From an uncultured Planctomycetaceae bacterium (GTDB lineage: Bacteria > Planctomycetota > Planctomycetia > Pirellulales > Pirellulaceae), in assembly GCA_937862885.1 (NCBI GenBank), contig CALMEE010000143.1, forward strand, positions 23,941 through 87,940: a stretch of 64,000 bases of DNA, in the 5' to 3' direction. This document shows, piece by piece, positions 46,297 through 56,938 of the stretch. Under the pieces are notes generated by a model. The model was not told the DNA's origin. It did no database searches and saw only the letters and a program-made list of their open reading frames with translations. A program made the translations under genes and the position numbers. Positions within the stretch are counted from its first letter, which is position 1. Each line of letters opens with the position of its first letter.

Positions 46297-47388
46297 ATGC
46301 AGTTCTGTGATCTTCAGGCACAGCGTAAACGGTTGCGCGACAAAATTGATGCGGGAATTCAGCGAGTTCTGGAACATGGGAATTTTATCCTGGGACCGGA
46401 AGTCAATGAGCTGGAGGAGAAATTAGCTGGTTATGCCGGGGTCAAGCATTGTATTTCGTGCGCGAACGGGACTGATGCATTGCAAGTTGCTCAGATGGCA
46501 CTCGGCATTGGGCCAGGTGATGAAGTAATCTCTCCTGGGTTCACCTATATTGCCACGGCCGAAACGATTGCGATATTGGGTGCCAAACCTGTCTACGTTG
46601 ATGTTGACGAGCGCACCTACAACCTTGATCCAAATAAATTAGAGGCCGCGATCACTCCGCGCACGAAAGCCATCATCCCGGTCAGCTTGTACGGCCAATG
46701 CGCTGACTTCGATTCGATCAATCAGATCGCCGAACGATATGGAATCCCAGTGATTGAGGATGCTGCCCAAAGTTTTGGGGCAACGTACAAAGGCCATAAA
46801 TCGTGTTCACTCAGCTTGATCGCCTGTACCAGTTTCTTCCCGAGCAAACCATTGGGTTGCTACGGAGACGGAGGCGCCATTTTCACGAACGACGATGAAC
46901 TCGCTAAGGTGATTCGTCAAATTGCCCGCCACGGACAAGAGCGACGTTATTTCCACGTGCGCGTCGGCATGAACAGTCGGTTGGACACATTGCAAGCGGC
47001 AATTTTGTTGCCGAAGCTAGAGATCTTAGATGATGAGATCGTTATGCGACAAGAAGTTGCTCGTCGCTACGACAAGCTGCTGGCAGGGACCGGTGTCCTG
47101 GCTCTACCAATGATTGAAGCGCACAATGTGAGTGCTTGGGCTCAATACACGATTCGCGTCAATGACCGCGACTCGTTGCAAGCTCACCTACAAGCAAACG
47201 GAATTCCGACGGCCGTGCATTATCCGATTCCCTTGAATTTGCAACCTGCTGTGGAAGACCGGGGGGCGCACCTACCGACAGGTGATCTGGTGGCAAAGCA
47301 AGTGCTCAGCTTGCCCATGCATCCCTATTTGTCTGAAGAGGATCAAAAAAGAATTGCGGAACAGCTTCATCTTGCGGAAACGGTTTAA
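46297..47388 (+). CDS. PLP-dependent sugar aminotransferase, DegT/DnrJ/EryC1/StrS family (WbpE-like)
   Basis: 363 residues. FILGPEVNELEEKLAGY, HCISCANGTDALQVAQMALG, VYVDVDERTYNLDP, VIEDAAQSFGATYKG, PLP Lys184 in FFPSKPLGCYGDGGAIFTND, and IARHGQERRYFHVRVGMNSRLDTLQAAIL, as in WbpE/WlbC, which transaminate UDP-3-keto-GlcNAcA to UDP-GlcNAc3NA with glutamate. Works directly after the WbpB-like dehydrogenase; an unusual gap of 161 bases precedes it. Confidence 0.9.
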   Translation: MQFCDLQAQRKRLRDKIDAGIQRVLEHGNFILGPEVNELEEKLAGYAGVKHCISCANGTDALQVAQMALGIGPGDEVISPGFTYIATAETIAILGAKPVYVDVDERTYNLDPNKLEAAITPRTKAIIPVSLYGQCADFDSINQIAERYGIPVIEDAAQSFGATYKGHKSCSLSLIACTSFFPSKPLGCYGDGGAIFTNDDELAKVIRQIARHGQERRYFHVRVGMNSRLDTLQAAILLPKLEILDDEIVMRQEVARRYDKLLAGTGVLALPMIEAHNVSAWAQYTIRVNDRDSLQAHLQANGIPTAVHYPIPLNLQPAVEDRGAHLPTGDLVAKQVLSLPMHPYLSEEDQKRIAEQLHLAETV

Positions 47389-47731
47389 CCGATCTTTCAA
47401 CCTAACTATGGGACTTGATTGTTGGTCATTGGCTGAACGAGCCTGATTGGCAGGGCTGATCCGGCGGGTTGATGGTCGAATGTGAAGTCTGGCATCCGCC
47501 TATGATGGCCGATTTTATCGATAAAATCGATTTTAGGCGAAATGGAACTGATGATTGCAGCCTAGATTACGCGCCGGCAATGCGAGAACCTAAAAAAATT
47601 GGTGTGGCGAAAAAGTTTGATTGTGGCGAGATCGTTTTTTGATTGTTAGAATGAAGTAGCCCTGATTAATGCCTGCCGTCTTTGAGAATAAAGCTCGATT
47701 TTACCATTTCCACGTTGACCTGAATTGAAGT
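47389..47731. other. Intergenic region upstream of the exosortase gene
   Basis: 343 bases without a gene; holds the 20-base palindrome at 47510-47529 and presumably the exosortase promoter. Confidence 0.45.
47510..47529. promoter_or_regulatory. Perfect 20-base palindrome upstream of exosortase gene
   Basis: CGATTTTATCGATAAAATCG, its own reverse complement, 200 bases before the exosortase start and 120 bases after the aminotransferase stop. The half-site GATTTTA occurs a third time directly after it. Could be an operator for a dimeric regulator, or a hairpin; there is no T-run directly after, so a terminator is less likely. Confidence 0.5.
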
Positions 47732-49555
47732 ATGGCTCAAACAATTTCCAGATCGATTGCGTCTGGCGGGACGTCAACCGCTGATTCTGCGACTCGTCTT
47801 AAGTCGGAGACACTTAAAATACTCATTCCCTATGCGATAATTATTCTCGCCCAGGTGCCACTGTTATTCTTCTACTTTAAGCATCTTTGGACTCGTCCAC
47901 ACTACCAGTCGTTCGTGTTCGCACTGTTGGCGATTCCGTTTTTTATTTATATGTGGTGGCCGAAATCCTCGTCCCGTCCGTTTACACGCAGTTGGTTTAG
48001 CGTCGTAACCTTGATCTTGGGAATATTCTTTGCCGTATTGGCGACCGTGTTTGTAACTCCTTGGTTCGCGGCTGTCAGCATGGTTTGTTTGCTTTCCAGT
48101 CTTCTGGCAAGAATCCGAAATGAAGAAACCGGACGCAGTATGTTGCCGATCGCCCTCTTGCTGCTTGTTTTCATTCAGCCGCCAATGGGCGCGGACATGC
48201 AACAAATCAATGGTGACTACGTGATCATCACACAGTTGCAAACCATTAGTGCCAAGGTAAGCAGTTATTTCCTCGATCTGCTGAGCTATCGTCACAATTT
48301 GGCTGGAGTTGCAATCTACATGCCAAACGCTGAGGTTGAAGATGGCGTGAAAGCCTATTCGGTCGAAGATGCTTGTAGCGGAATCCAATCGTTTTTTACA
48401 TTGCTCTTTCTGGCTGCCCTGTACGTCGTCTATTTCAAAAGGCCTTGGTTTAGAGGGACCTTGTTGTTGCTTTCGGCCATGTTTTGGGCGGTCGTCATTA
48501 ATACCTTGCGGATTGTGGTCATTCCGATTGCCGATGTTTCCTTTGGGATTGACCTGAGCACGGGATTTTTGCACACCATTTGGGGATATGTTGCATTGGC
48601 GATTGGATGTTTGCTTGTCTTCAGCACCGATCAATTGCTGATCTTTATCTTCGGACCCGTCGATGCTGACCTGATTGACGATGAATCCGATTCGATGCGG
48701 CGACGATTTAGTCGATTTTGGAATCGCCGACTTGCTGGCGATAAATCTGGCGAGACGGTTAGACGCGGGCAGGAGATTTCACCTGCGTTCAAGATGGCTT
48801 TGTGGCCTTGCGCGGGTTTAATGGGCTTGTTGGGCATTGTGCAGGCCGTCGATATTTTGTCAGCTGCCTCGAAGTTTGGCGGCAAAGTGACTGTCTTCGA
48901 TCAGAACCCATTGTTGCACATTGAAGAGCATCATGCTCCGGCCCAGATTGGTGACCCAGAGGGCCTTTGGACCAAGGTTTTGTATCGTTTCGAAGAACGA
49001 TCGCGCAGTAGCGATTTGGGTCAACGATCCGATACTTGGCGATATAGCTTCACAATTGACGGCCAACCTGCTCCTTTGATCGTTGCTTCCCTAGACCAGG
49101 CTTTTCCAGGATGGCACGAGTTAACGACATGTTATAAGAACATGGGTAATCGGCTGGTCGAGGGTTCTCGACGAAGAATTGACGTCGAAATCGACTACAA
49201 AGGGGATAAGATTTCCTGGCCAATGGTGGAGGCGGAGTTTGTCGATCCAACAGGCCGACGAGGTTATCTGCTGTTTTCCCTATTTGATCGCGTGGGTGAA
49301 CCATTCGATGCTCCTGAGCATTGGAATAGCTTCAATTGGTTTATTCGCGGTTTGGGTACGAGATTGTCTCATCGCATTCGTGCCAGACTTTTCCACGGAG
49401 AAGGCTACCAAGTACAAGTGTTTGTTCCTTTTGAGGGGGAACTTGCATTGTCGGTACGCGAAAAAATTCAGAACAACTTCGTGACCTTCCGCGAGACGCT
49501 ACGGCGGCAAGTCGAAGAAGGCGAAATCAAAATGGCCCGCGAGGTGGCCCCATAG
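47732..49555 (+). CDS. Exosortase with fused EpsI-like C-terminal domain (XrtU-like)
   Basis: 607 residues. About eight membrane segments in residues 28-310. Catalytic residues in family positions: Cys215 in VEDACSGIQSF, Arg260 in VINTLRIVVI, His281 in GFLHTIWGY. After a basic cytoplasmic-looking stretch and one more membrane segment (near 350-375), residues 400-600 form an EpsI-like soluble domain. Exosortases cleave and sort proteins bearing a C-terminal PEP-CTERM-type signal and lie beside exopolysaccharide genes, as here. No PEP-CTERM substrate was seen in the window. 20 bases upstream of the GHMP kinase. Confidence 0.9.
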   Translation: MAQTISRSIASGGTSTADSATRLKSETLKILIPYAIIILAQVPLLFFYFKHLWTRPHYQSFVFALLAIPFFIYMWWPKSSSRPFTRSWFSVVTLILGIFFAVLATVFVTPWFAAVSMVCLLSSLLARIRNEETGRSMLPIALLLLVFIQPPMGADMQQINGDYVIITQLQTISAKVSSYFLDLLSYRHNLAGVAIYMPNAEVEDGVKAYSVEDACSGIQSFFTLLFLAALYVVYFKRPWFRGTLLLLSAMFWAVVINTLRIVVIPIADVSFGIDLSTGFLHTIWGYVALAIGCLLVFSTDQLLIFIFGPVDADLIDDESDSMRRRFSRFWNRRLAGDKSGETVRRGQEISPAFKMALWPCAGLMGLLGIVQAVDILSAASKFGGKVTVFDQNPLLHIEEHHAPAQIGDPEGLWTKVLYRFEERSRSSDLGQRSDTWRYSFTIDGQPAPLIVASLDQAFPGWHELTTCYKNMGNRLVEGSRRRIDVEIDYKGDKISWPMVEAEFVDPTGRRGYLLFSLFDRVGEPFDAPEHWNSFNWFIRGLGTRLSHRIRARLFHGEGYQVQVFVPFEGELALSVREKIQNNFVTFRETLRRQVEEGEIKMAREVAP

Positions 49556-49575
49556 CGAGTTTATTGTCGGTCCCT

Positions 49576-50571
49576 ATGGCTCGTATTGTCGCAAAAGTTT
49601 ACAGTCGAGCCGGGCTCTTGGGCAACCCTTCAGACGGATATGGAGGGAAGACCATTTCCCTTCCACTGCACAATTTTTGGGCCGAAGTCTCGCTACATCC
49701 TTCCCCCAATGTTTTTCTTGAGCCCGGAGTCGAAGAGGCCCCGCGTTATGACTCGGTATATCAATTGATCGAGTCAATTGAACGTACTGGCTATTCTGGC
49801 GGGTTGCGTTTGATACGCGCCTCCGTTAAACGTTTCGTCAGCTTTGCCGAAAATGAGTTGGCCATTGCTTGTGATCGAGGCTTCACGATTTCGTACCAAA
49901 CCAATATTCCTCGTTGCGTCGGGTTGGCGGGCTCCAGTGCACTTGTCGTGGCTGCATTGAAAGTGTTGGCTGAGTATTTCAACGTTGAGATGGCCCCGCC
50001 ATTGTTGGCTTCACTGGCGTTAACTGTCGAACGAGACGAGTTGGGAATTCCTGCTGGTTTGCAAGATCGAGTTGTTCAAGCATTTGATCGACTCGTCTAT
50101 ATGGACTTTTCGCGAATGACTTCAATGCACGGCCTGGAAGTTGGCCACTACCAAGAGTTGTCGCAAACGGTTCCAGGAAATCCTTACGTTGCTATCTGTA
50201 GGCGAGGGGCGGAGCCGACCGAGTTGCTACATGGTAGTCTGCAACAACGATTCCGGCGAGGCGATGTCGAGGTAACACAAGCCATGAAACGATTTGCTGA
50301 GCTGGCTGAACTGGGAAAGGTTGCAATTGAACGCGGAGATGCAGAGCAGCTGAATTCACTAATCGATGCTAACTTTGACCTACGTCAATCGATTTGCGAT
50401 ATCAACCCGCTGCATTTACGCATGATAGAATTGGCCCGTTCCGTCGGTGCCAGCGCCAAGTTCTGCGGCTCAGGTGGCGCGATCATCGGGCTAGTCGATG
50501 ACGACTCCATGTTCGTTCGATTGGAACAGAAACTTGCACAACTCGACTGTTTTGTTGTCCGGCCAATCTAA
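49576..50571 (+). CDS. GHMP-family sugar kinase, glucuronokinase-like
   Basis: 331 residues from the ATG at 49576 (a TTG at 49564 extends it by four). SRAGLLGNPSDGYGGKTISL at the start resembles plant glucuronokinases; the ATP loop is VGLAGSSALVVAALKVL (family PxGxGSSAA, here with Leu-Ala); GIPAGLQDRVVQAFDRLVYMDF and C-terminal SAKFCGSGGAIIGLV complete the GHMP fold. Likely phosphorylates C1 of a sugar or uronic acid feeding nucleotide-sugar synthesis. Downstream of, and probably co-transcribed with, the exosortase. Confidence 0.8.
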   Translation: MARIVAKVYSRAGLLGNPSDGYGGKTISLPLHNFWAEVSLHPSPNVFLEPGVEEAPRYDSVYQLIESIERTGYSGGLRLIRASVKRFVSFAENELAIACDRGFTISYQTNIPRCVGLAGSSALVVAALKVLAEYFNVEMAPPLLASLALTVERDELGIPAGLQDRVVQAFDRLVYMDFSRMTSMHGLEVGHYQELSQTVPGNPYVAICRRGAEPTELLHGSLQQRFRRGDVEVTQAMKRFAELAELGKVAIERGDAEQLNSLIDANFDLRQSICDINPLHLRMIELARSVGASAKFCGSGGAIIGLVDDDSMFVRLEQKLAQLDCFVVRPI

Positions 50572-50618
50572 ATCGGAAACGCAGGATGGCAACCATTCGC
50601 AGTGCTTTCCGAAGACCG

Positions 50619-53600
50619 TCAGCTTGGTTTTCCGAAGCCACCGCCACCTGGTGTTTCGATCGTCAAGCGGTCGCCGGGATTCACGAAGATCGTGCACTTC
50701 GCGTCTAGATCTTTTGGCCCGTTCCCTCCACGGCGAAGCAGAATATTGCGGCCTGGTTTGCCCGCCATCCCGCCATGCAGTCCAAAGGGTGCGTGATGGC
50801 CTCGCCGATTCGTAACCAGCGTAACCGAAAGCGGGCGCGTGAACTCCAAAGTTCGACATAAACCGTTACCGCCGCGATAAAGGCCGGCGCCACCGCTGCC
50901 GCGACGCACGCTAAAGTCGCGAACGATCACTGGTAAATTCGCTTCCATAATCTCTGGATCCGTTAACCTCGTGTTCGTCATGTGCGAGTGGACTGCATCG
51001 GCTCCGTTGCCAAAACGCGTCGCACCGACACCGCCGCCTATTGTCTCATAGTAACCGAACGTATCATCGCCAAATATCAGGTTGTTCATCGTTCCTTGGC
51101 TTGCCGCAGCTTCACCCAACGCGCCCAACAAGACATCGACGATCCTTTGTGAAGTCTCTACATTGCCGGCTGCCACTGCAGGTGCAAGCTTTGGATCGTT
51201 GGTCGCCAATGGGTTCAAAAAACATATCGGAAGTTTAATTTCAATCGGTGCCAACAACCCCTGATTCAACGGAATCTCTTCATCGATCAGGCAGCGCATG
51301 ACGTACATGATCGCCGCCGCAACGATTCCCCGATTTGCGTTGTGGTTATCGTGTGAAGTCGGGCTTGAGCCGCTGAAATCAAGTTCTAAGCGATCCCCTA
51401 GCTTTTGAACGGTGAGTCGAATCAGCAATCCATTATCGAGAGAATCCGCAAATGTGATACGTTGCGATGGGAGACGTTGAATTGCCGCTCGCGCCTTCGC
51501 TGCGGCCGCTGCAAACATTTTTTCTACAAAAGCCTCAATCGTTGCACGGCCATACATCTCAACCAAATTCACGAGATCTCGCATGCCATTGCGATTCGCG
51601 GCCACCTGCGCGCTGATGTCCGTGAGATTAACCTGGGGTGACCGAGAGGGGTAAGCGGCGGTTGTCAGCACACGCAACAATTCTTCAACCTGCGATGTGC
51701 CTTTGTGAAAAAGTCTGAAGTTGGAAATCAAAACTCCTTCTTCTTCTAACACCTTCGAGTCGGGAGGCATGGAGCCTGGTGTCAACCCACCGATTTCCGC
51801 ATGATGCGAACGGCTGGCAACGTAAAAAAACGGTTGCCGGTCACTTTCCCGCACAAATACAGGGGTAATCACGGTGACATCTGGCAGGTGAGACCCACCT
51901 TGAAACGGATCATTGGTTACGAAGACATCTCCGGGTTGCGTATCTGGATTGAGGCGAATGGTCGCTTTCACGGTTTCGCTCATTGCACCCAAATGCACAG
52001 GAATATGTTGTGCGCTAACCACGAGATCGCCGCTCGCATTGAAGATAGCACAGCTAAAATCGAGTCGCTCCTTCACATTGACGCTGCAGGACGTGCGTTG
52101 TAGTGTGTGCCCCATTTGATTGGCGATAGCTTGCAAACGATTATTGAGGACTTCCAACAGGAAGGGATCGTTTGTATCTGCTTCCGAACCTGCGTCTAAA
52201 ACTGAATTCCGGGATGTGACCGTAGATTGCGAACCGGCTTGCTTTTGAACGACACGTTCCAAAACAATCTGCCGATCACTGGCCATGATTGCGCGCCAAC
52301 CTCGGTCGACGTTTAGCGTAGTGAACGGGTCGACTATTTGGGCCGGGCCATCAATGTAGTCTCCTGGCGTTAACTCGTGCATCAGGTGCAATTCAACGTC
52401 AATATAAACACCATCTTCGACCAAGCTAGTTGTGTGGGCAGAGACGTGTGGTTGAACCGCCTCATAACTGCTTGCAGGTACGGAGTCTGGTTGCTGTTCG
52501 CTGGCAAAACCATGAATGGCACCTAATTCAATCGGCCGATCCAGGGTGTGGCCAAATTGCCGTTGATGTTCTGCTTGAAAAAGCGATTCAAGGTTTTCGA
52601 GGGTATCGTCCAGCGGTACGCTCAAGTAAGACTCTGTACCAGCGTAACGCAATTCGACGTCAAAGCGAAAACCAATTTTGCGCTCGGTCTCCTCCGAACT
52701 TGCCAAGCAGTTGGCAAGGTGAGATCGCATCTCGAGCAAAGTCGAGGCACATCTCTCCTCTGTAAAATCAGAGAAAGGGCATAAGATCGACTTCACCATG
52801 GAAACAGAATTGGCGGCGTGCCCAATACCGTACGCGCTCAGCACGCTTGCCAAGGGATGAACGACGGCTCTCCGGATTTGAAGTTCCTCCGCCACAGCAC
52901 AGATGTGTTGGGCTGCCGCGCCACCAAATCCGACCAGTGTATAATTTCTGGCGTCAAACCCTTTGGCGACAGAAACCGTGTGAACAGCCGTCGCCATGTG
53001 AGAATTGGCGATCTTCAAAAATCCAGCGGCAATTTCGATTGGTTGATAGGCGGTGCCAAGTGCCCGATTTGTCGCATCGGTAACTGTGCTTAAGCGGTCT
53101 TCAATAGCTGAGCGATCGAGGGGAAAAGGAAAGAGTCGTTCATGCAGTCTGCCTAAAACGATATTGACGTCAGTGATCGTCAATGGACCGGAACGCCCAT
53201 ACGCGGCCGGGCCCGGATCGGCACCTGCACTCTCCGGGCCAACCAACAAACGTGTGCCATCGAACTTGCAAATTGACCCGCCACCGGCGGCCACTGTTTC
53301 AATTGCCATGACCGGACTATAGATCCGCACGCCTGCCTTTCTGGTTTCGTATTCTAAACTGAAGGTACCATCAAAACGCGAGACATCAGTACTGGTGCCC
53401 CCCATATCGAATCCGATGGCATGGGCGATTCCGAGGCTGGTAGCCGCCCGCGCCATGCCGACGACTCCACCAGCAGGGCCAGACAAAATACTTTCCTTTC
53501 CAGTAAACTGTGCCGGTTGAACGAGCGTTCCCGCGGACGTCATCAACAGCATGCGGCTTTGCGGAGTAAGTCGATTCTGGATCGTACCCAAATAGTCAAC

Positions 53601-54482
53601 CAACAGCGGATTCAGATAGGCATCCACCAAGGTTGTTTCGGCGCGGTTAACAAGTTTGATCACAGGGGCTACTTGGCTTGAGAGACTAATGTTCTTGAAT
53701 CCAATTTGCCTAGCAAGTCCTGCGATCAATTGCTCATGTTGTCCAAAGCGAAAGCCGTGCAACAAACAAACGGCGATCGATTCGATACCTTGATCTGCTA
53801 AATTTTGTAAGCCGCGGCGGGTGCTCTCCAGGTCAAGAGACTTTTCGACTGTCCCATCAAACAAAACACGTTCGTCAACTTCCAAAACGGCGGTTGACAA
53901 AGGAGTAGGTTTTCGAACCTGTAGCTTAAAAAGGTCTGGGCGTGTTTGATCTCCGATCATCAACAGGTCACGGAATCCTCGTGTCACAACCAAAGCCGTT
54001 TTGGCGCCTCGGCGAGTAAGCAACGCATTCGTGCCTCTGGTAGTGCCCAGTTTGAGTTCACAATTAGGCAATGTTGCATCGAGTCTCAAGTCGCAAGCTA
54101 GACGCACGGCGACTAGGGGACTCGATTCAGGTGATCGCAACTCGTAAGCCGTTGTCCGCGCTTTGGATTTCAGGGAGCCATACGTCAGCACACCCGATTT
54201 CGAGTCAAATGACTCAACGGTTCGCTGCTCAACGACGGCACCTTGGGAATCGATGAAATGCAATTCGTAGCCGCGAAAGAAGTTCTGGCAATGTCGACCC
54301 CGCAAGAGTGGATCCGACAATTCCTGCGCGGACATGTTGAAGGTGGAAGAGCCTTTGATCGCCCCCGAACTCAGCGTTTTGAGTTCACCGCGAGATCCGT
54401 CGCGACAACGGAAGATGCAATCAGTAAAAGTTCCGCCGACATCAATCCAAAATTCCCACTCTTTATCCAACGCATTTGTCAT
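50619..54482 (-). CDS. Fused HyuA-HyuB protein: 5-oxoprolinase / hydantoinase family
   Basis: 1287 residues from the ATG at 54482; the frame to 54542 adds a non-native leader. HyuA half: [46 protein letters not shown] region, [16 protein letters not shown], and [16 protein letters not shown]. HyuB half (from about 730): [58 protein letters not shown], ending [10 protein letters not shown]. Like eukaryotic OPLAH, it would cleave 5-oxoproline to glutamate using ATP, but specificity is not provable; hydantoin or acetophenone substrates occur in this family. Convergent with the GHMP kinase. Confidence 0.88.
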   Translation of the reverse strand: MTNALDKEWEFWIDVGGTFTDCIFRCRDGSRGELKTLSSGAIKGSSTFNMSAQELSDPLLRGRHCQNFFRGYELHFIDSQGAVVEQRTVESFDSKSGVLTYGSLKSKARTTAYELRSPESSPLVAVRLACDLRLDATLPNCELKLGTTRGTNALLTRRGAKTALVVTRGFRDLLMIGDQTRPDLFKLQVRKPTPLSTAVLEVDERVLFDGTVEKSLDLESTRRGLQNLADQGIESIAVCLLHGFRFGQHEQLIAGLARQIGFKNISLSSQVAPVIKLVNRAETTLVDAYLNPLLVDYLGTIQNRLTPQSRMLLMTSAGTLVQPAQFTGKESILSGPAGGVVGMARAATSLGIAHAIGFDMGGTSTDVSRFDGTFSLEYETRKAGVRIYSPVMAIETVAAGGGSICKFDGTRLLVGPESAGADPGPAAYGRSGPLTITDVNIVLGRLHERLFPFPLDRSAIEDRLSTVTDATNRALGTAYQPIEIAAGFLKIANSHMATAVHTVSVAKGFDARNYTLVGFGGAAAQHICAVAEELQIRRAVVHPLASVLSAYGIGHAANSVSMVKSILCPFSDFTEERCASTLLEMRSHLANCLASSEETERKIGFRFDVELRYAGTESYLSVPLDDTLENLESLFQAEHQRQFGHTLDRPIELGAIHGFASEQQPDSVPASSYEAVQPHVSAHTTSLVEDGVYIDVELHLMHELTPGDYIDGPAQIVDPFTTLNVDRGWRAIMASDRQIVLERVVQKQAGSQSTVTSRNSVLDAGSEADTNDPFLLEVLNNRLQAIANQMGHTLQRTSCSVNVKERLDFSCAIFNASGDLVVSAQHIPVHLGAMSETVKATIRLNPDTQPGDVFVTNDPFQGGSHLPDVTVITPVFVRESDRQPFFYVASRSHHAEIGGLTPGSMPPDSKVLEEEGVLISNFRLFHKGTSQVEELLRVLTTAAYPSRSPQVNLTDISAQVAANRNGMRDLVNLVEMYGRATIEAFVEKMFAAAAAKARAAIQRLPSQRITFADSLDNGLLIRLTVQKLGDRLELDFSGSSPTSHDNHNANRGIVAAAIMYVMRCLIDEEIPLNQGLLAPIEIKLPICFLNPLATNDPKLAPAVAAGNVETSQRIVDVLLGALGEAAASQGTMNNLIFGDDTFGYYETIGGGVGATRFGNGADAVHSHMTNTRLTDPEIMEANLPVIVRDFSVRRGSGGAGLYRGGNGLCRTLEFTRPLSVTLVTNRRGHHAPFGLHGGMAGKPGRNILLRRGGNGPKDLDAKCTIFVNPGDRLTIETPGGGGFGKPS

Positions 54483-54703
54483 GTGAACCGTTCCGCGACC
54501 AAGTTGCAAATAAGCATGAGCATGCCGCTTGATTGTAAGCACCGCCCGCTCGCTTTCCTATGCTAGTTCGCGGCAGCCCAGTGAAAGCCTGCCTGGCGCA
54601 TTAACCTAGCAGACATAAAACATGTTGATCGCCAATGTAACTTCTTAGGCGGAGTCAGTTGTCGACGTAAAAGGCGTATAGACGCCGTACGAATTGAGTG
54701 GGA

Positions 54704-55579
54704 TCATGCGGCGTGAAACTCGTTGTGCAGGGTCGACATGATGGCCGTTACCGCTTGGGAACGGTTGAGAACATAGAAGTGAATCCCATCAACCTGCTGG
54801 CGCATCAAATCCGCGACTTGTGCGGTCGCATGTTCGACTCCAACCTGGAAATGCCAATCCAAATCAGACTTTTCCGAAAGCTTGTCGACGAGCGTGTGGG
54901 GTAACTTGGATCCGCATAGCGATGTGATTCGTTGCACCTGTTCCAGTTGTGTAATCGGCAGCAAGCCTGCCAAAATCGGTACATGGATGCCGCAATCGCG
55001 GCAACGATCTCGAAAGCGATAGAAATCATCGTTGTCATAAAACAGTTGCGTAATGACCATGTCAGCACCGGCATCTACCTTGCGCCGTAGGTTCAACAAA
55101 TCAATTTCTGCGGATGGGGCTTCGCGATGCGTCTCAGGGTAACCGGCGACAGCGACACCAAGCTGTGCAAATTCTTCGCGGATCAATGCCACCAGTTCGT
55201 TGGCATACTCTAGACCTCCTGGCGTCTTTTGGAAATTCGTTTGTCCCGCAGGTGGGTCGCCCCGCAAGGCGACGATCGCATCGATGTTGGCGTCAGATGT
55301 TCGTTGCAGATACGCACGAAGTTCCTCGACCGTAGAGCCTACGAGCGTGAGGTGTGAGGCAACGATCGTATTGCATCGCTGTTTAATTTCGCTGACGACA
55401 TGTAGCGTCTTGTCGCGCGACGAACCGCCAGCACCATAAGTACAAGTTACAAAGTCAGGCTCGAACTGGTTTAGTCGGTCGACATGTTCAAACAGCGTCG
55501 TAGCGCCTTGCTCTGTCTTCGGCGGAAATAGCTCGAAGCTTAGCAATCGTTTTGAAGCGCGCGCGAGATTCTGAAAGGA
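54704..55579 (-). CDS. metF: 5,10-Methylenetetrahydrofolate reductase
   Basis: 291 residues from the ATG at 55579 (an upstream frame adds eight). SFELFPPKTEQG with the catalytic Glu, FVTCTYGAGGSSRD, ALRGDPPAG, VAGYPETHREAPS, DAGADMVITQLFYDNDDFYRF and VPILAGLLPI are all MetF signatures. FAD enzyme that reduces methylene-THF to methyl-THF for methionine synthesis. No riboswitch seen in the 90-base upstream gap. Confidence 0.96.
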   Translation of the reverse strand, partial: SFQNLARASKRLLSFELFPPKTEQGATTLFEHVDRLNQFEPDFVTCTYGAGGSSRDKTLHVVSEIKQRCNTIVASHLTLVGSTVEELRAYLQRTSDANIDAIVALRGDPPAGQTNFQKTPGGLEYANELVALIREEFAQLGVAVAGYPETHREAPSAEIDLLNLRRKVDAGADMVITQLFYDNDDFYRFRDRCRDCGIHVPILAGLLPITQLEQVQRITSLCGSKLPHTLVDKLSEKSDLDWHFQVGVEHATAQVADLMRQQVDGIHFYVLNRSQAVTAIMSTLHNEFHAA

Positions 55580-55669
55580 CATAGTGTAATCGTTGAAAAA
55601 CAAGAGAGTGGAAGTCTAATTCAAGTCCTGAGTCGCTCAAAGCCGTTGATGCAATTCCCCAGCCGCGTG

Positions 55670-56938
55670 TCAAAGTGCCAATGGTTCTTCGGCAATTTGT
55701 CGTTCATGTCGCGTTAGTTCGTACATGTCGTTGATCAATTGGATGTCGCACGTTCGTTGTTGCACATTTCGTCTTTGAAACATTCGCTTTTGTGTCGATA
55801 CCATCACCGCTGGAGGCATTTCAGTGATTTGGCCAAAGGACCGGGCATAGTTGACAAAACTGGGAACATTCGTTGTCACAAATCCGTACAACATACTGCA
55901 CGTTCCCACGACTTTCCCTGTGAAAATACCGGTGTTGATGGCCGATTTGGCATAATCGCCCACAATACAGCCAATAAATTGCATCCCGGTAGCAACTCGC
56001 TTGCCCGAATACTCCATCTTAACTTCACCGTACGTGTTTTTCAAATCGCTATTGCAGGTTCCGGCACCGAGATTAATCCACGATCCGAGAATGCTGTGCC
56101 CCAAGAAACCGTGGTGTTGTTTGTTGGTGAACGCATCGATGATGGATGCCTCGACTTCACCGCCAATTTTACCAGTATGCACGATACACACGTTGTCCTT
56201 GAGCGAGGAGTGCTCGATGATCCGCGAATTGGGACCAATATAAACAGGACCACGCAGGTAAGAATAGGGACCGACCGACACGTTCCGGTCAATCACAACT
56301 GGACCAGGTCGCGTGTCCACCACCAAGTGTTCGGGCAATTGCACATCGGCCCCCACGAAGAATCCATCCTGACGTTGTTCGAACCCCCATTCGCTGATTA
56401 GGTATTGCAGATTCTGATTGAAAGAAGCCAGATGTATCCGAATGATATCGTGAGGATATTCGATCAACTCCAACGGAACATCGAGCATTTCGGCGGAAAA
56501 TTCCGCAAAGTAACTCTCCAACCGATCTAACTCTGACTGTTGCCAATCGCCCGGTGAATGTCCCAAATTGAGTGTTTGCGAACCCAATTGACTTGTCGGA
56601 ACCACCGCCGCGACGATTGTCCCGCTCACCCTCGCCACTTTCGTTGCAGGGGCTTGGATCATTAGACGCAGATGCTCGAAGGTCTGGACGGTGGGTGCCA
56701 ATCTTGCATTCACCAACAATGTCCAAGGCTGATTGGGATCTAGCGCACCGAATTCTGGAAAATCAAGCATCTGCAGCGTACGCAAATGCGAGCGAACCAT
56801 GCCACAAAGTTGCCCCCCTAGCCGCTTCAGCCAATCGACCAGCCGACAACCGCCACATTGAATCGCATAGGCCGCTCTCCCGGTTGTAACAGGATGCAGC
56901 AACTGAACTTGCTTGTCTTCATATACTAAGATGTTCAC
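55670..56938 (-). CDS. GlmU-like putative sugar nucleotidyltransferase with left-handed beta-helix
   Basis: 422 residues. N-terminal half: degenerate nucleotidyltransferase (LLHPVTTGRAAYAIQCGGCRLVDWLKRLG). From about residue 220 hexapeptide repeats of a left-handed beta-helix: VVDTRPGPVVIDRNVSVGPYSYLRGPVYIGPNSRIIEHSSLKDN and HGFLGHSILGSWINLGAGTCNSDLKNTYGEVKMEYSGKRVATG. The architecture matches the GlmU-related proteins of Bacteroidetes/planctomycetes; the standard N-terminal GxGT(R)M loop is missing, so its activity is uncertain. Confidence 0.8.
   Translation of the reverse strand: MNILVYEDKQVQLLHPVTTGRAAYAIQCGGCRLVDWLKRLGGQLCGMVRSHLRTLQMLDFPEFGALDPNQPWTLLVNARLAPTVQTFEHLRLMIQAPATKVARVSGTIVAAVVPTSQLGSQTLNLGHSPGDWQQSELDRLESYFAEFSAEMLDVPLELIEYPHDIIRIHLASFNQNLQYLISEWGFEQRQDGFFVGADVQLPEHLVVDTRPGPVVIDRNVSVGPYSYLRGPVYIGPNSRIIEHSSLKDNVCIVHTGKIGGEVEASIIDAFTNKQHHGFLGHSILGSWINLGAGTCNSDLKNTYGEVKMEYSGKRVATGMQFIGCIVGDYAKSAINTGIFTGKVVGTCSMLYGFVTTNVPSFVNYARSFGQITEMPPAVMVSTQKRMFQRRNVQQRTCDIQLINDMYELTRHERQIAEEPLAL

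Noticed and set aside
47864..48634. 256-codon reverse frame antisense to the exosortase gene
   Set aside because: Shadow of the membrane protein: a Gln/Asn/Lys-rich artefact with no start signal.
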